From Morella rubra (lineage: Eukaryota > Streptophyta > Magnoliopsida > Fagales > Myricaceae), in the NCBI GenBank assembly GCA_003952965.2, contig RXIC02000091.1, positions 1-64,000 on the forward strand: DNA of 64,000 nt. Direction: 5' to 3'. Position 1 is the stretch's first letter. The number at the start of each line of letters is the position of its first letter. A program made the position numbers and the translations under genes. The notes under the pieces are model-generated. The model was not told the DNA's origin. It saw only the letters and a program-made list of their open reading frames with translations, and did no database searches. Of the stretch, positions 11,765-24,022 are shown piece by piece.

Positions 11765-11937
11765 GCCAGACAAGAACTCATGAGGACAACATATATTATG
11801 TGAGAAATAATTGCCTTCATAAAATATTATCGAAGAAATTGGAGAATATCATTGGCTGATTAACAACCTGTACAAGTTGTGACAACGACGCGCGTCGACT
11901 GCGAGAAAAGAAACTGTGCAGTGGAAAAAAATAATAT

Positions 11938-12083
11938 GACAAGCGAAATAATTGAGGATTGTTGCTTCTAAAATTCAGAATAATTTGGATTATGCGAGGG
12001 AATGATTCCCATATCCCAGTTAATCATTGGAAACATAACTTATTAATCAAGTAATTAATTAAGTAGTTGTCACAACTTGGTTT
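11938..12083. repeat. Direct repeat block upstream of B
   Basis: About 140 bases nearly matching 16,248-16,380: GACAAG.GAAATAATT, GGATTATG.GAGGGAATGAT, TAATCATTGGAAAC and TAATCAAGTA blocks in identical order. A remnant of the segmental duplication that spread the BAHD genes. The mirror is about 50,075-50,215. Confidence 0.75.
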
Positions 12084-12147
12084 GTGAAGTACATTAGAGA
12101 AATCCAAATCCAACATACCCGAAGTATCTAATTGCTTGTTACTCTCC

Positions 12148-12225
12148 ACACGGCCTTCTCCACTAATATACAGCAATTAATTCTGAGGTTGCTAACCTGT
12201 CTACGTGCCGTGGTCGGATGAGAGA
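12148..12225 (-). repeat. BAHD-unit flank repeat (upstream of B, copy 2)
   Basis: GGCCTTCTCCACTAATATAC followed by GAGGTTGCTAACCTGTCTAC, a second diverged copy within 500 bases of copy 1. The mirror is 49,922-50,000. Confidence 0.6.
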
Positions 12226-13528
12226 AGAAAAACTGGGGGGAAAAGAAGGGAAAAGAACTTGTAAAGATCATGATGTCATAGATCCTACTTTGACGATTTC
12301 TTAGGTAGTGGTCTAGTGATAGAAAAAGTGTTTTATCTTTTTCAAATTTTCAGTAAACTCTGCTCAAAGATGTTTATCCACGAGTTTGAGCAAGACGCTT
12401 GTGCGCATGCAATATAGTGAAGAATTAGTCTATATTTTTCATCGCAACGATGCCAAAGATAGCATTTATTATTGCTTATAAAATTGTTTTAGAAATATTA
12501 TAGAAGTAGCTTTCCTTCCTTCACTAATTAAAGAGGTAAACCCGGCCAACCACAAACCCTTATATTATATATTATCTATGAAGGAGTTAACTTTATTACT
12601 CGAATAGTTGTCACAACTTGGCTAGCGGAGAAAACCCCTCTGTGTACAGCAATCGATTGATTGGCACATGTAATTTAATACTCGTGGCCTGCAGAGAAAA
12701 CCGCTCTAGTTTTTCGATGCATTTCATACTAATTAACTGGTCCAAGAGGTTTAGAAATTAGAAGTGGATAATTATAATATAGGTCGAGAGATTAATTGAT
12801 CTAGCAGCTAATTAACTCTCGCAGCGTATTGATGTACGTCTTGATTGTTAGTCCATTTTGATCATGCCCGCCGGTTGGAATGTGTTTAGATATTGCGTTT
12901 TTTTTTTCTTTTTTTTTTTGGGTGACCCTTTAACGTTTTGCTTGTGTGAAGCAAATTTTTTGTTTTTTGGGTGAAGCAAACTCATGTCAAACGACTAAAG
13001 AAAAATAATAAGCAAGGAGAAATTAGTTCACTAGACTTTCCTGTCCTAATATATATATTTCCGAATTTTTCGTGTCGGATTTTAATATTCCCGAGTGGTT
13101 ATAAATTAGTTTATTATTGCTTAATTTCTTAATTGGTACGTCCTGTTTTACATATCCTTTATCTGATCTTTTCATTTGTAGGTGCTTTGTAATTGACGTC
13201 CGATTCTCCTTTGACGTCGTACTTTGTCTAGCTCCAAAATTCCTCCAATGGGAAAAAAGATTTGATGAAATATTCTCCGATTAAAACAAAATAACTTAGA
13301 TTTTCATTTCAATTACATTTTCCGTAATCTTCCATGAAACAAACATATTTCACGCCATGACAAAAAAAAAAAGGGAGATAGTCATAGAAACAGTAATCGC
13401 ATTCCCACCCTAAAAGATCTAAGACACGCATGTCTGGAATATTTAAAAACAATCAAACCTAGCTTACCATTAATGAATCCATTTTCGCCACAACCGCGCG
13501 TGATTACCCATCGAATTAGGTCACAGCC

Positions 13529-14830
13529 CTAATTCTGAGAAACTGTGGCGGATGAAACATAGGCCAGAAGCTCCTTGTCCTCTTCAAATTTAGCCATGTC
13601 GTCCATACCCAAGTTAACCCACACCTCTATTCCATTCCCTGACTTCGTGTCGAAGAAACCTATTAAGTTCCTGTACAGCATCTTAGACGAACTAACCCAT
13701 ACAGGCTTACCCCACCCGAAATCCGCTTCATATATTGGAAACCTGCACAAGCTGGTGATGGCGAGACCGACCACCTCGCCTTTCATGAATCTTTCCCGGT
13801 TCTGTGAGACAAAATTCGAGTGCCCGCCATTTTCTTGAAAACCTTTCACATAATTCATGTCGATTTTACTTATGGCGTCTCGTCCCGGAATAATAATGCC
13901 CTGAAACACATCTTCATTGTCCCTGGAGATCGCAAAGCCTGTGGGCAGGGACATGTTTCCAAAGTATTCATCAGAAAGTGGCGGGTCCAACCTCTTACGT
14001 AGGTTCCCAATGTAAGAAAGGCTGTAGAGCATGTTCGGAGCTGGTTTGGTTGAAGCAAGGAAGCGACTCCATATAAAAGCCGTTAGGGCCTCCACACGAG
14101 TGGCACGTTGGTTTTTGATGCTCGTGTTTTCAGTGTTGTATTTGTCTCTAAGAGTTGCTATTGCAGCTGCGTCGAAGACGAATCGCTTTACCACGATGTT
14201 GTCCTTTTCCGTCCCTCTTGGCGGAGTATGACTGGGTAAAGTTACCGGGGGGAAGATAGAGGCGGATTCGAATCGCGGAATCGCTATGTCGCTATTACCA
14301 CGAGCAATAGCAGCCCAACTGTTGAGGAACAAGATGAATGAGGAAGCATCCGAAACTTTGTGGGCGAAGGCCAGACCGATCACGATCCCACCACAGGTGA
14401 AGGAAGTGACTTGGACTGCCAATGGTAGTTCATTGACCTCGTCCAGCTCACATGGTAGGAATTTGCTGATCTCAGCTGGGTTTGGGTCCTCCAGAAATTC
14501 GGAAAGTCTGCATGTGGCCTTGGCCACCACGTAGTCGACGCCGTCGTCGTTGCAATCAACGTGAGAATTGTCCTTAACCCGTCCCGCAAGTGGGTAAAAT
14601 CGTGTCAACGCCTCGGACAAGGATTTCTTAAGCCGCTCGTGGCGTTCTTCGTTGTTGAGATCATTACCCGAGGCATCTCTGGGGTAATATAGAACAAATG
14701 GCATGAAAATTGCAGGGGTAATCTGATCAATGAAGGAGAGGGTGTAATGGCGGAGGTGGTCTGGGGTTGCTGAAGAGGGTTTAACGGTATACTTGGAGAG
14801 AATTTCCACGTCAACCTTCGTTATTTCCAT
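13529..14830 (-). CDS. BAHD acyltransferase C (left copy)
   Basis: Intact single-exon gene for 433 residues starting at the ATG at 14,830 (MEITKVDVEIL); an upstream in-frame TTG is not a likely start. HKVSD occupies residues 157-161 and DFGWG 370-374. It has a four-residue longer loop after YYPRDAS than B, and Asn-rich variation around 230-240. The encoded protein appears identical to the right copy. As the array member nearest HHL1, it is about 6.3 kb from that gene. It is predicted to be a cytosolic acyl-CoA-dependent O-acyltransferase with unknown substrate. Confidence 0.92.
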   Translation of the reverse strand: MEITKVDVEILSKYTVKPSSATPDHLRHYTLSFIDQITPAIFMPFVLYYPRDASGNDLNNEERHERLKKSLSEALTRFYPLAGRVKDNSHVDCNDDGVDYVVAKATCRLSEFLEDPNPAEISKFLPCELDEVNELPLAVQVTSFTCGGIVIGLAFAHKVSDASSFILFLNSWAAIARGNSDIAIPRFESASIFPPVTLPSHTPPRGTEKDNIVVKRFVFDAAAIATLRDKYNTENTSIKNQRATRVEALTAFIWSRFLASTKPAPNMLYSLSYIGNLRKRLDPPLSDEYFGNMSLPTGFAISRDNEDVFQGIIIPGRDAISKIDMNYVKGFQENGGHSNFVSQNRERFMKGEVVGLAITSLCRFPIYEADFGWGKPVWVSSSKMLYRNLIGFFDTKSGNGIEVWVNLGMDDMAKFEEDKELLAYVSSATVSQN

Positions 14831-14937
14831 GTTCAATCAAGCTGCAAAAATTACAGAGTTCACTGCAACTACACGTGAAGGTGAAACTAATGACTGGAGG
14901 CAAACACTGATCATGGAAAGCTCCATTTGCGAGCATG

Positions 14938-15085
14938 TTTATATAGAGGTACCGGCACCGCCAGCTGGTATATGCCAACTAATTCTAATCTTTTATCAAT
15001 TTAGTAGTGTGCCACTCGATCATGAAGCACTTCAACTGTGGTGTGTTTTTTTTTTATTATTCGTTTTTAGAAGCATTCAACTGTG
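14938..15085 (-). promoter_or_regulatory. BAHD C promoter (left): TATA
   Basis: On the minus strand CCTCTATATAAA (14,938-14,949) is the TATA box. Two diverged copies of the CACAGTTGA block lie upstream near 15,025-15,085, without the TTGACT core seen in A and B. The mirror is at about 47,060-47,210. Confidence 0.6.
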
Positions 15086-16247
15086 GTGTTTATGCATGGA
15101 CCATATATATCTGGTCCTTTTAATCCAAGTTGTCTCTAATAATTAACGAATATTCGTCTTGGATGCCTTTGAAATTAAATTGGTTTCGCCCGATCTTTGA
15201 CGTACTCTTTCGTTTGGCTACCCAGCTCCCACGTAATACGTGAGAGCACTCCTGCAACACGATCGAGATATATATATATATACGCCATACGGAGAAGCAT
15301 CAAGGTTCCCCTTCCACGCTATAGGAAGTAGACATGGATGACGCCAAATAACTTTCAAGGAACGTGAATCTACTGGCCTTCTGGGGTGGTATGCAGTACG
15401 TACAGACACTCCAATGGTAGGAATTGAAGCCATGTTATAGAGATAATTAACGGCATCGCCCCAGTCCGTACGTATCAAGTTCGAATCACCTACATGCGAG
15501 TTTGATACTCCTACTGCTAGGGAATTTAAAACTTCTCGCTTACAAAATAATAAGGCCGGTTTCGTGCGCACCACCCAAGGGACGTAAGTTACGTGGGAAA
15601 CAGGTATAAACCTGCAGTAAAGTTTTTCAAATTGCTTTGGTGGTGTTTCGTGTACGTAATTAGCTAACAAGCTGGAGGCCCGCCCAACAAGTAATAGAAA
15701 TCCTATTAAAAAAGTGAGGACATATATACGATAATGAGAGAAATAATCAAGAAAACATTAACTGGCATGGCACTTTTGTCTTACGTACGAGATTTAACAA
15801 ATTATTTTATGTCTTTAATTTTCAACTGGTGTAGAGGGAGGCATATTATACAGTCCCCTTTTTCTTTTGTACATTGCTTTGTTTTCCTTTTGAGCGACAG
15901 CTTGTTTCCTTTCTGGATTAATAGAAATCCTACCTACCCAGAAGAATCTTTTCTGTTTTTCTTTTTTTTTTGGTAAGATAATATTTGTAACCCTAAAAAA
16001 TGTTCATGAAGACGGGGCAGGCTCCAATTAAAAGTCAGGGAAGCTAGCAAAAGAGAGCTCCACAAAAACAGCAGTACAACTCAGCAGTAGTACAGGCCAC
16101 ACCAGATTAATTCACAGTAATCACATCATCACAAAAACAGCAAAGCAAGTTTCACCAGAAGAATCTTGGCCCTGCTCCTCTCGCCTGCGCCTTCTACGTT
16201 AATATACAAAGACTTTTTGGGAGAAATTGTTAAAAGCCGTTACTTAT

Positions 16248-16380
16248 CTGACAAGTGAAATAATTTAGGATTATTGCTTTTAAAATTTCGAATATTTTGG
16301 ATTATGTGAGGGAATGATTCCCATATTATTAATCATTGGAAACGTAACTCATTAATCAAGTAGTTGTTATAACTTGACTT
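16248..16380. repeat. Direct repeat block upstream of C
   Basis: Partner of 11,938-12,083 in the same orientation relative to its BAHD gene. The mirror is about 45,775-45,905. Confidence 0.75.
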
Positions 16381-19300
16381 AATGTTAAGTATACTAGAAA
16401 AATCCATGCAACGTGTTGAGTTTACATTTTTTTTCAACATTGGCTTATAAATAATAATAATAATAATATTAACAAATTATAAATAATGAGATTAAACAAT
16501 ATATTTTGGCCGTTAGGTCATTTTTCTACGAAAATAGTATAATTACTCTGCTTCCCTAATTTGCTTTGAAATCGAGATTTAGAACTTTTATGGACCATAC
16601 GTTGAGCAGGAAGAAGAGAGAGCGCAAAAGAGAAGAGTCGACTTAGACAGAATTCAAAACCCAAGAAAGAGAAAACAGATTTTTAGGAGAGACAGAAACG
16701 AGATTTTGAGTGTGTACTCAACCTTTGAGAAGGGATTCCTTTTTTAGGTGAGAAAGGTTTAAATATTACAAGACGAAAATCAAAACGCCCCCAATCGGAT
16801 TAATTATCTCCTGATGACTCTTCATCAACCTTCACTTACCGCTATTAACAACGATATTGCGCAAAGAAAATTTTAGAATCTTGCTGTGGAGATGGAAGGT
16901 CATGAAAATTGGATGAAAACGAACTTGAACGACGATGGAGAAAATGAAGAGAGAGTCCGAAAAGCCTTAGTACTCATGGTTTTCTCATTCCATTCATAAC
17001 TCTTTTCTACGGTCACGTACGCTAACTGGTCCTTAATTAAGGTTTAGAATCAGATATAATAATATATTTTGAGTTTTAAGATTACACTTCTTTTATCTTC
17101 ATACAGCAAGTACTGATTAATCAATTAACTCAAGACCGTCATATAGTTTATCTCTCCCACTCCCACTTCCCAGTAAAGAGAAACTACTAAAAATATACAT
17201 AAATTGACTCCATCAAAGTTTTTTATTTTTCAAATGTTTCACATGCTTCAGTCGTACTAGTTAATTAATTAGCTCTCTCCCTGTTTATCAGGCAGCTGGA
17301 ATCTTGCTTCGGGTTTGCACATAATGCGCACATGGCCTGCCGGTTTCAACGGTACTTGTAAACATTTCTTATAGCTAGCTAGCTGGCCGAAGACCTATAT
17401 ATTTGACTGCATGCATGTTGAGGAAATATAAAACATATATGTGCTTTAAAAATCCTATATATATATATATAATATATTGAATTTACTCTGTGTAAGTAAT
17501 TGGTTGCATATATATATAAAAAATTTCCTCAGGCCAAGCTGCCAACGCATGCATGGGCAAGTGGCAACTGCTTTGTTGTCAGAAAGGCTGGCATGGTGGT
17601 ATTGTTAAGTCAACTACGCAATAAGTAGGTCATGTTTACAAGAATTTCTAGAGAAATTTGGTGATATTGTAAAATTTTAGATAGATTGAAGTTTTATTGA
17701 ATTTTGTATTAAAAAAAATAGTGGAATTTTTGAAAAATATATGTTTGGGAGAAGGTGAAAATTTTGAACCAAAATCAATTATAACAACAATTATTAACAA
17801 TACGAACGGTACCGTGTTTTTCTAGTATACATGAAAAAATGCAAGTGAACTCAAATAATAAGGGCATACAAAGTATGACTTCTGCCCGCTTCCTGATGCA
17901 ATTAGCATGGCATTTCTTCCTAAGAAGTTGACCTATTTTCTCTTGATGCAGATCTTGTACACTTGCATGCAAATTAGAGCTTAAACCAGACAGTAGTTTA
18001 CTAGAGTACATATGTTGCAGGTGGCATATATATATATATTCAGACATGGGTAACACTTTCTTTTGATTTTTCTTTGTTTTTGGGGCATGGATCCATGTCT
18101 AAGGGAGGTTAGGACCAGAGGATATATGAAGATTTCCTAGACTTCTAAAATTAGCATTTTATATATCACGTGGATTTTTAAAATTAAAAAATAATTAAGT
18201 ATTAGGAAAGTTACCTTATTCGTACGTATTCCAATAATAATGAAATGGCAATTAACTACTCATATCTCTATTTAGAGTCAAAATACGTTTTCTTTTCCTG
18301 GTCCAGCCAAATTCATTACCAGATACAGAGAAAAACAGATCCCAAATAAACCATATAATACCAAGAAATACATCCATGGGTCGGCCCGTCTCTAAATTAA
18401 GGTCTTAAGAAAAATCATAAAAAGAAGCCTTCTGAATAAATTATAAACTATTATAAAATTAAAAATAAAATTTAAAAAATTTAGTTAAAAATTTATTATT
18501 CTTTTAATTTTTTAAAAATAATTACTTTTCAAGTTTAGAATTTCACAAACAAACAATGCTTCTTTTATTAATTAAAAATAAAAAAATATTATTATATATT
18601 ATAAAAAATTTAAAACTCATTATTTTCAATTAACAAAATAGCTTGATATGTTTAGATAATGAAATTTTTGGGATGTAAAAGGATGGAGTCCTGAAAAGTC
18701 TTCTTTAAAGACTAATTTGGCATTGACTCTAACGGGTTTTCTAAAAATTCATTTCAATGGGCTGATTTTAGTTATCAATTAGTTTTATGGGCACAAAGCT
18801 CAACTTTTATATATATATATATATAAAAAAAAAAACTCAGCTTATATAAGAGGCATTTCTAGCATATTCAATGATAATTCAGAAAAAAAAAATTATCTGA
18901 TCAGAACACGGCTTTAAAAAATTTATATTTGAATTAATAGATCTAATAATTCTAACGTTTTCTTTTTTTTCTTTTCTTTTCAAATAGTTTTATTATTACA
19001 GAAAAAACAGTTCTAGTAGTTATATCTTGGAAGTCCTCAAGAAATACAACTAGGCCTGCGATGGAGAATGAAGTTTTTTGGGTAAACTCTCTTATTTTCA
19101 AGACTTCCTGTAATCTTCTCGTTCATTGTAGCAGATTTGGACCTTTAAACGTTGTTTGTCCATGTTCACAACTGATAAACATGGGCCCAGTTTACGTAAA
19201 CATGGCTTACCAAAATCAAACAGGCCCAAAAAAGATGATTGAGCAAGCCATTATTAAAGGGGCAAACCTACGGGTCCAAGAGGAAGCTACGGAACAGCGT

Positions 19301-19399
19301 CTTAAGAACAAAATAAAATACAGCGAAATTCTTCGAGGAATAAAAAAGAAAAGGGAACAAAACCAAGTTGTTAACTTATTATTGATGACATTAAAATAT

Positions 19400-19750
19400 A
19401 GGGTAATTTCATAGTAAGTCTCTTAATTATAGATCAAAATTAATTTTGACTTCTAAGTTATAAATTATATTTAAATATTATCAATTCTCATCTGCCATTT
19501 GATTTAAGTGTTAAGTCAAATGAAAAAAATGCAAAATGATAGAATAATTTTGTCTTAGAGAAGAATTTCAGTCATTTTCTATATGATTTAACTATTATTT
19601 CAAATGGAAATCAAGAATTGATTATATTCAAAATATAATAAAGATCTAAATAGGGTTTGAAATTCAGGGAACAAACTTAATTTTAACTAAAATACCAGAT
19701 TTGAAACTTAGAGGAACAAAATCAATTTTGACCTGATCACATTATCCCTT
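19400..19750. mobile_element. MITE-like element 3 (left)
   Basis: Starts AGGGTAAT and ends ATTATCCCTT, with inner blocks TCAAAATTAATTTTGAC and, inverted, TCAAAATTGATTTTG. About 350 bases, AT-rich, non-coding. Confidence 0.6.
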
Positions 19751-19789
19751 AAAACATTTTTAATACTCCTTGCAGATCTCAAGGAGAAT

Positions 19790-20700
19790 GGGAACAGTTG
19801 ACGTGTTAAAGCACGGTGAACGATGAACTTGCCAAGAAGAAAAATAATAATAAAACACGCTGAACTTTACGGTTCTACGCTTGATTTCTTCCGCCATTTC
19901 TTATCTTTTCGTCTTTGTTCATTAGGCTCTTGCTTCGGTCAATATGTAGCCAATGCATTGATATTGGAAGCCTTTGAGGAGACAGTTATGTTCATGTGGC
20001 GGACTTAGCAATCGGGTACTGGCGTTGAAAAAACTGCGTTGACCTCGATCGCCCAAGCAATCGGGAACGAGTTAGAACCGGTTGCCAAAAGCTGGGGATT
20101 GATTTTTGAATTTCCGGTGCTGGGAATTAGCGACTTGGAAAACCTAAATTCTTGATGGAGAGATTCTAGTCATCAATAGCATCCTTCAATTGCATCGAAT
20201 GGTGAAAGACAGCAGCGAGGAGCTTTGTATTCCGTGTTACAGGGTATTACATGAGCTATCAGTCTATCACCCAAGCTACCTATGGGCTATGGCGCAGGAG
20301 GATGAGCCGGGCTGGTTTCCAGGCGATGCCTGTTAAGCTGATAAGTGATAACGCAGGCCAAACACTGGCTATGAAACTTGAAATGGGGCTCAAACATGAC
20401 ACTCTCACCAACACGAGAACGAGAACGAGAAGTAAGTTGGGTGACAAATATTAGCAAGCTTACTTTGTTAATGCAGTCAGATTCTGAAACCATGGACCTT
20501 TCTTTATTTTTAGAGGACTTCCTTTTGGAGCATCCTTACCGGAGAAAAAACCCTTCAAAAGAAGCCTAGGCAAGTCGGTAGAGGTCCCAAAATGCGGTCC
20601 CCCGGAGGAACTACGAACACTCCCTCGAGACTTCTGCTGGGAAAAATGGGCAGCTTGAGCCCTTGTCGAACACCTCGTTGGACCGACAAAGGGAAGTAAA
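19790..20700. other. Unrecognised GC-richer block (left)
   Basis: Base composition is higher in GC than the surroundings and short open frames exist on both strands, but none exceeds about 70 codons and no domain is recognisable. It could be a decayed gene fragment or exon-like relic. The mirror is about 41,440-42,350. Confidence 0.3.
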
Positions 20701-20971
20701 TGTTTAGTTTTGAAAAATATTTTTTGTATTTATTTTTTTTAAAATTGTCTAAATTTTTTTGAAATTTGTGAAAATTTGTTAAAAGTTATTAAAATTTATA
20801 AAAAAAAATTTGTTAAAAATTTGATAGAATTTGTAAAAATTTGTTAAAAATTATTAAAATTTAAAAATGTTATTGAAATTTGTAAAAAAAATAATAGAAT
20901 CGATAAAGGATGATTGTGAAATTTTTTTTAAAAATTGCCTGAGACCAGTTAAAAAAAATAATTAAAAAGGC

Positions 20972-21056
20972 CTTATCATGTGCACGTGTACGAAGCTTAG
21001 TTCACCGTGTGTTGTCCCTCCATTCCCTGAGAGAGCAGTGAGCGCGTGTGGATAAG
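20972..21056 (+). promoter_or_regulatory. HHL1 promoter: G-box and I-boxes (left)
   Basis: Reverse I-box CTTATC at 20,972-20,977, a G-box CACGTG at 20,983-20,988 and a forward I-box GATAAG at 21,051-21,056, all within 175 bases of the ATG. G-box plus I-box pairs are known light-response modules of photosynthesis genes, fitting HHL1. Confidence 0.6.
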
Positions 21057-21143
21057 AGTCCCCTCGGACTTCCGCGATGCTATCTACCTCGCACCATAAA
21101 ACGCAGAACCCCGTTGAAGACAGAGTTGCAGAGAAACTGTAAA

Positions 21144-24022
21144 ATGGAGGTCGGTATGTCTCTGAACGCTTTGGTTCGGCTTCCCTTATCGAATACGAGA
21201 ACAAGCGAAGGTGGGTTAGTCAAGCATTCACTTTCTTCCTCTACGAGAACGACTCAGAAGCCTCATCAGAGGCAGCAGAAGAACATATTTGTGGTTCGAG
21301 CGAAGGGAAAGAAAGGAATGCAAGCTCGTCAGTTTCAGAGGCCTCCACCTCTTGCCTTGCCCAAGATTGAAGACGATGGCAACCCCAAATTTGTGATCTT
21401 CATCCGTATGGCCAATGTGTGTTATCTGTCTTCCCTTGAGCTCTTGATTACTATGTCTTTTATGTCTCTTTTTTTTTTTTTCTAAACAAAATTTCCAAGT
21501 AGAATCTTTTAATTTCTCTTTGGTTGTTAGAATACCGTGGGGAAGATAAGAGTTTTGATTTTGGTCTTGCCTGATTATATTGGTTGGTGGCACAAAGTTG
21601 AGGGTTATAGATTTTCTTTTCTTTCCGCACTGGTTTGCTCAACGGAGTCGAATTTATTCTTTTTTGAGGTCCCGATTTGATGAGCTTTCAATGCACAAAT
21701 ATTGACTTCTTTTCGATTCTCCTTTTGCAACCAAAAGGGGCATACTTGTTTCACCTGTTGGGCTAGACCGTTTTGTTCTTGTGTATGTTTACCGGATGCT
21801 TTTCTTTTTTCGGGGCCCGTAAAATCAATTATCAGATGCTTCATCTAAGAAATGGATCCCGTTATGGTTCTTTATATCAAAATCAGTTATGCGAGTGTTA
21901 GTTTTTTTGGTGGTGTGTAGTTTGAATTTCTTTCATAAAAGAAGTTCATCAGTTTTAAGCGCGACTAGATATTATGCTCAGTGATGGTGTCTGTGTTTTT
22001 GAACAAAGCGATTGGCTGTTCTGTTGCCAGGAGTCCTCTGTATCGTTAGTATTCTGTGTCCAAAAACAATTCGGTTTACTTCTTCGCCTTCCAATACGAG
22101 AGTTCATCATATATGTAATTTCTTGACTTTAGAATGCCTCTGAGCAATCATAAGATGTGATGTGCTGGGATTTCCTCATTCAGTTTATTTTCCCCCCTGA
22201 CCCAGTCAGAGAAATGATCAATGGCTTCCCGGTCATTTGTTTGCAATGATTGATATATGGGTTCTTGCATACTCATCTAGCTCTATGATGGGATTTTTTT
22301 TTCTTATTCAAGTTATAGTGCATAGTCAATAAGCACATCTCCAAATTCGTCCTATTTGTGCAGGTTTATCTTTGGTATCCGCTTAGCCTAATAACAGGTG
22401 GCACACTGCCAAAAGCCAAGGTTAACTTTCTGGGAAATACTTCTGGGAACACTACAAGATACACTTGCTAGAAACTTGCGACAGTATTTACGTGTAAGTT
22501 CTGTTTACTGTTATCTTCTACTCATTTGGGTTAGAAAGTTAGCTGCTCCAGGAAACCATGATGGGTCCTTTTTCTTTTTTTTGGAGTTTTTGTTTCTTGT
22601 GGGGTGGGGGAGGGGAGAGTGTGGTTTGGTCTTGCCTTATTCTTTTCTCATCATTGCTTAATCTTTTATGCAAAATGATATGAAGAGGTTTCAGTCAATA
22701 AAATACTTTCACTGCCTCTCTTCATCGGGAACTAGCCCAAATTTCGTCATGCCTGATTTTGTTGTCAACTGGAAGAGTCTGCGGTCATACACCCACAAAC
22801 AACTAGTGCACACCAATGTTACAGATGTTCGGAAGCTTTTTGTGTTCTCTATTTTTCAATGCTGTGTGAGACCTTTCCTACCACTGCTGCCAAGCATGAC
22901 TCTCACAAAAATTCTTCCATTAATTTATAGGTATGAGTTCTAGATTGTGTTTCATATAATTGATTCAATTTGCTATTTTTCGATGCTGTGTTGAGACCTT
23001 TCCTACCACTGCTCCTAAGCATGACTCTCATAAAACTTCTGCCTTCTCCTTGTCAGTATGAATCTGAGACTGTGTGTAATGTAATTGGTCCGCTGGTAAA
23101 CAACATCATGGAGTGCATGACATATTTCTTCTTTAGTGACTCTTTTGAGTTGTCCTCAGTCTAATTTTCATGCACTGCTGACAGCTGGTGTATGATTGCA
23201 ATAGGATGAGAAGGAAATACAGAAGACAGCATTCAAGCAGCATAGGGTATTGCGAACAGCAACTGAGTTCAGATATGGTTACAAGATAGTGGTAAATATG
23301 CTTTAACCTCCACTTTCTTTAGTATCTCCCCTTTTTGTGTGAACTACACTCATACATATAAGTTGGTCAGATGCAAATTTCTCTTATCCTTGTCTAAGTT
23401 GTAGGAGTGCTGAATAATGCAGGAAAATGGCAATTTGAGAGCAGCCCTTTCTACGACAGATGTTATTGAGGTGACAATTGGTTTTTTCCTTTTCCATTTT
23501 ATTTTACTGTATGTAAATAGATGTTAGGATTTAGGTTACATATACTTTTATAGATTATTAAACAACCTAAGACCTAAGCTAGGTGACTTAACACTCCAGC
23601 TAGAATCTGAATTTATTGATTGTCTACAATGTCGTGTGCTGTATGTTCTTTATTCAGCTGAGATCCTGACTTTGGTGGTTTTTAAGTATCCTCATGCTTC
23701 TGAATCTAAAATTCAGCTACCACCACGAGATGAGCTCAAAACAGTTCTTGATAAAGTCAAAGACTTCTTTGGGGATGCAAAGGAATCTTTTGGGAAACTG
23801 ACAGCTCTGAGTTCTACCACAACAGAGGAGTTGGAGGAAAAGTCTAAAGAGAAGGCCAAGTGAGTTTGCTGGAAGAAAAATATAATTTTTTTCCCTCCAA
23901 AAATCTATTACGGTCAGGGATAAGTTGAATCAGCTGTCCACTTATTTTAGTTTTGTTACTAGATATCGATTCCTTTCAACCATTAAAATAATGATCCTGT
24001 GATTGCCAGGGTTAAAGGCTGA
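21144..24022 (+). CDS. HHL1, thylakoid PSII-protection protein; exon 2 damaged (left copy)
   Basis: Six exons: 21,144-21,416; 22,364-22,493; 23,205-23,291; 23,423-23,470; 23,717-23,859; 24,010-24,022. Exon 1 encodes a Ser/Arg-rich plastid transit peptide (about residues 1-52), then the RPPPLALPKIEDDGNP segment. All splice sites are GT/AG. Exon 2 is 130 bases instead of the 138 in the right copy, with several small deletions and insertions, so the frame is lost after the LITGGT region. Exons 3-6 are intact. HHL1 is known in Arabidopsis as a thylakoid protein needed for photosystem II repair under high light, working with LQY1. A real null allele or a local sequence error would look alike; the second is favoured because intron signals and all other exons are clean. 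Confidence 0.85.
22849..23088 (+). repeat. Tandem duplication in HHL1 intron 2 (left)
   Basis: Units 22,849-22,963 and 22,973-23,088 share ATTTTTC.ATGCTGTG, GAGACCTTTCCTACCACTGC, AAGCATGACTCTCA and GTATGA blocks. An old intronic duplication of about 120 bases, present in both arms (mirror 39,034-39,273). Confidence 0.8.

Larger units (their letters stand above)
9972..13528. other. Intergenic between BAHD B and C (left)
   Basis: Holds a paralogous BAHD flank segment (about 10,610-10,870), a 42-base T run (10,903-10,944), MITE element 2 (10,950-11,268), two flank repeats (11,700-11,764 and 12,148-12,225) and a block at 11,938-12,083 that recurs at 16,248-16,380. No gene is supported; a 76-codon open frame at 11,543-11,773 overlaps the repeat and is not convincing. 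The mirror is 48,619-52,146. Confidence 0.5.
15086..20960. other. Intergenic between BAHD C and HHL1 (left)
   Basis: About 5.9 kb. It contains the paralogous flank segment of BAHD C (15,240-15,680), the direct repeat at 16,248-16,380, several TA microsatellites (15,267, 17,457, 18,810), an AT-rich patch at 18,440-18,620 that differs from its mirror, MITE element 3 (19,400-19,750) and a GC-richer unrecognised block (19,790-20,700). AT-rich degenerate tandem repeats based on TTGTTAAAAATT fill 20,740-20,900. I recognise no gene here. The mirror is about 41,165-47,060. Confidence 0.5.
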
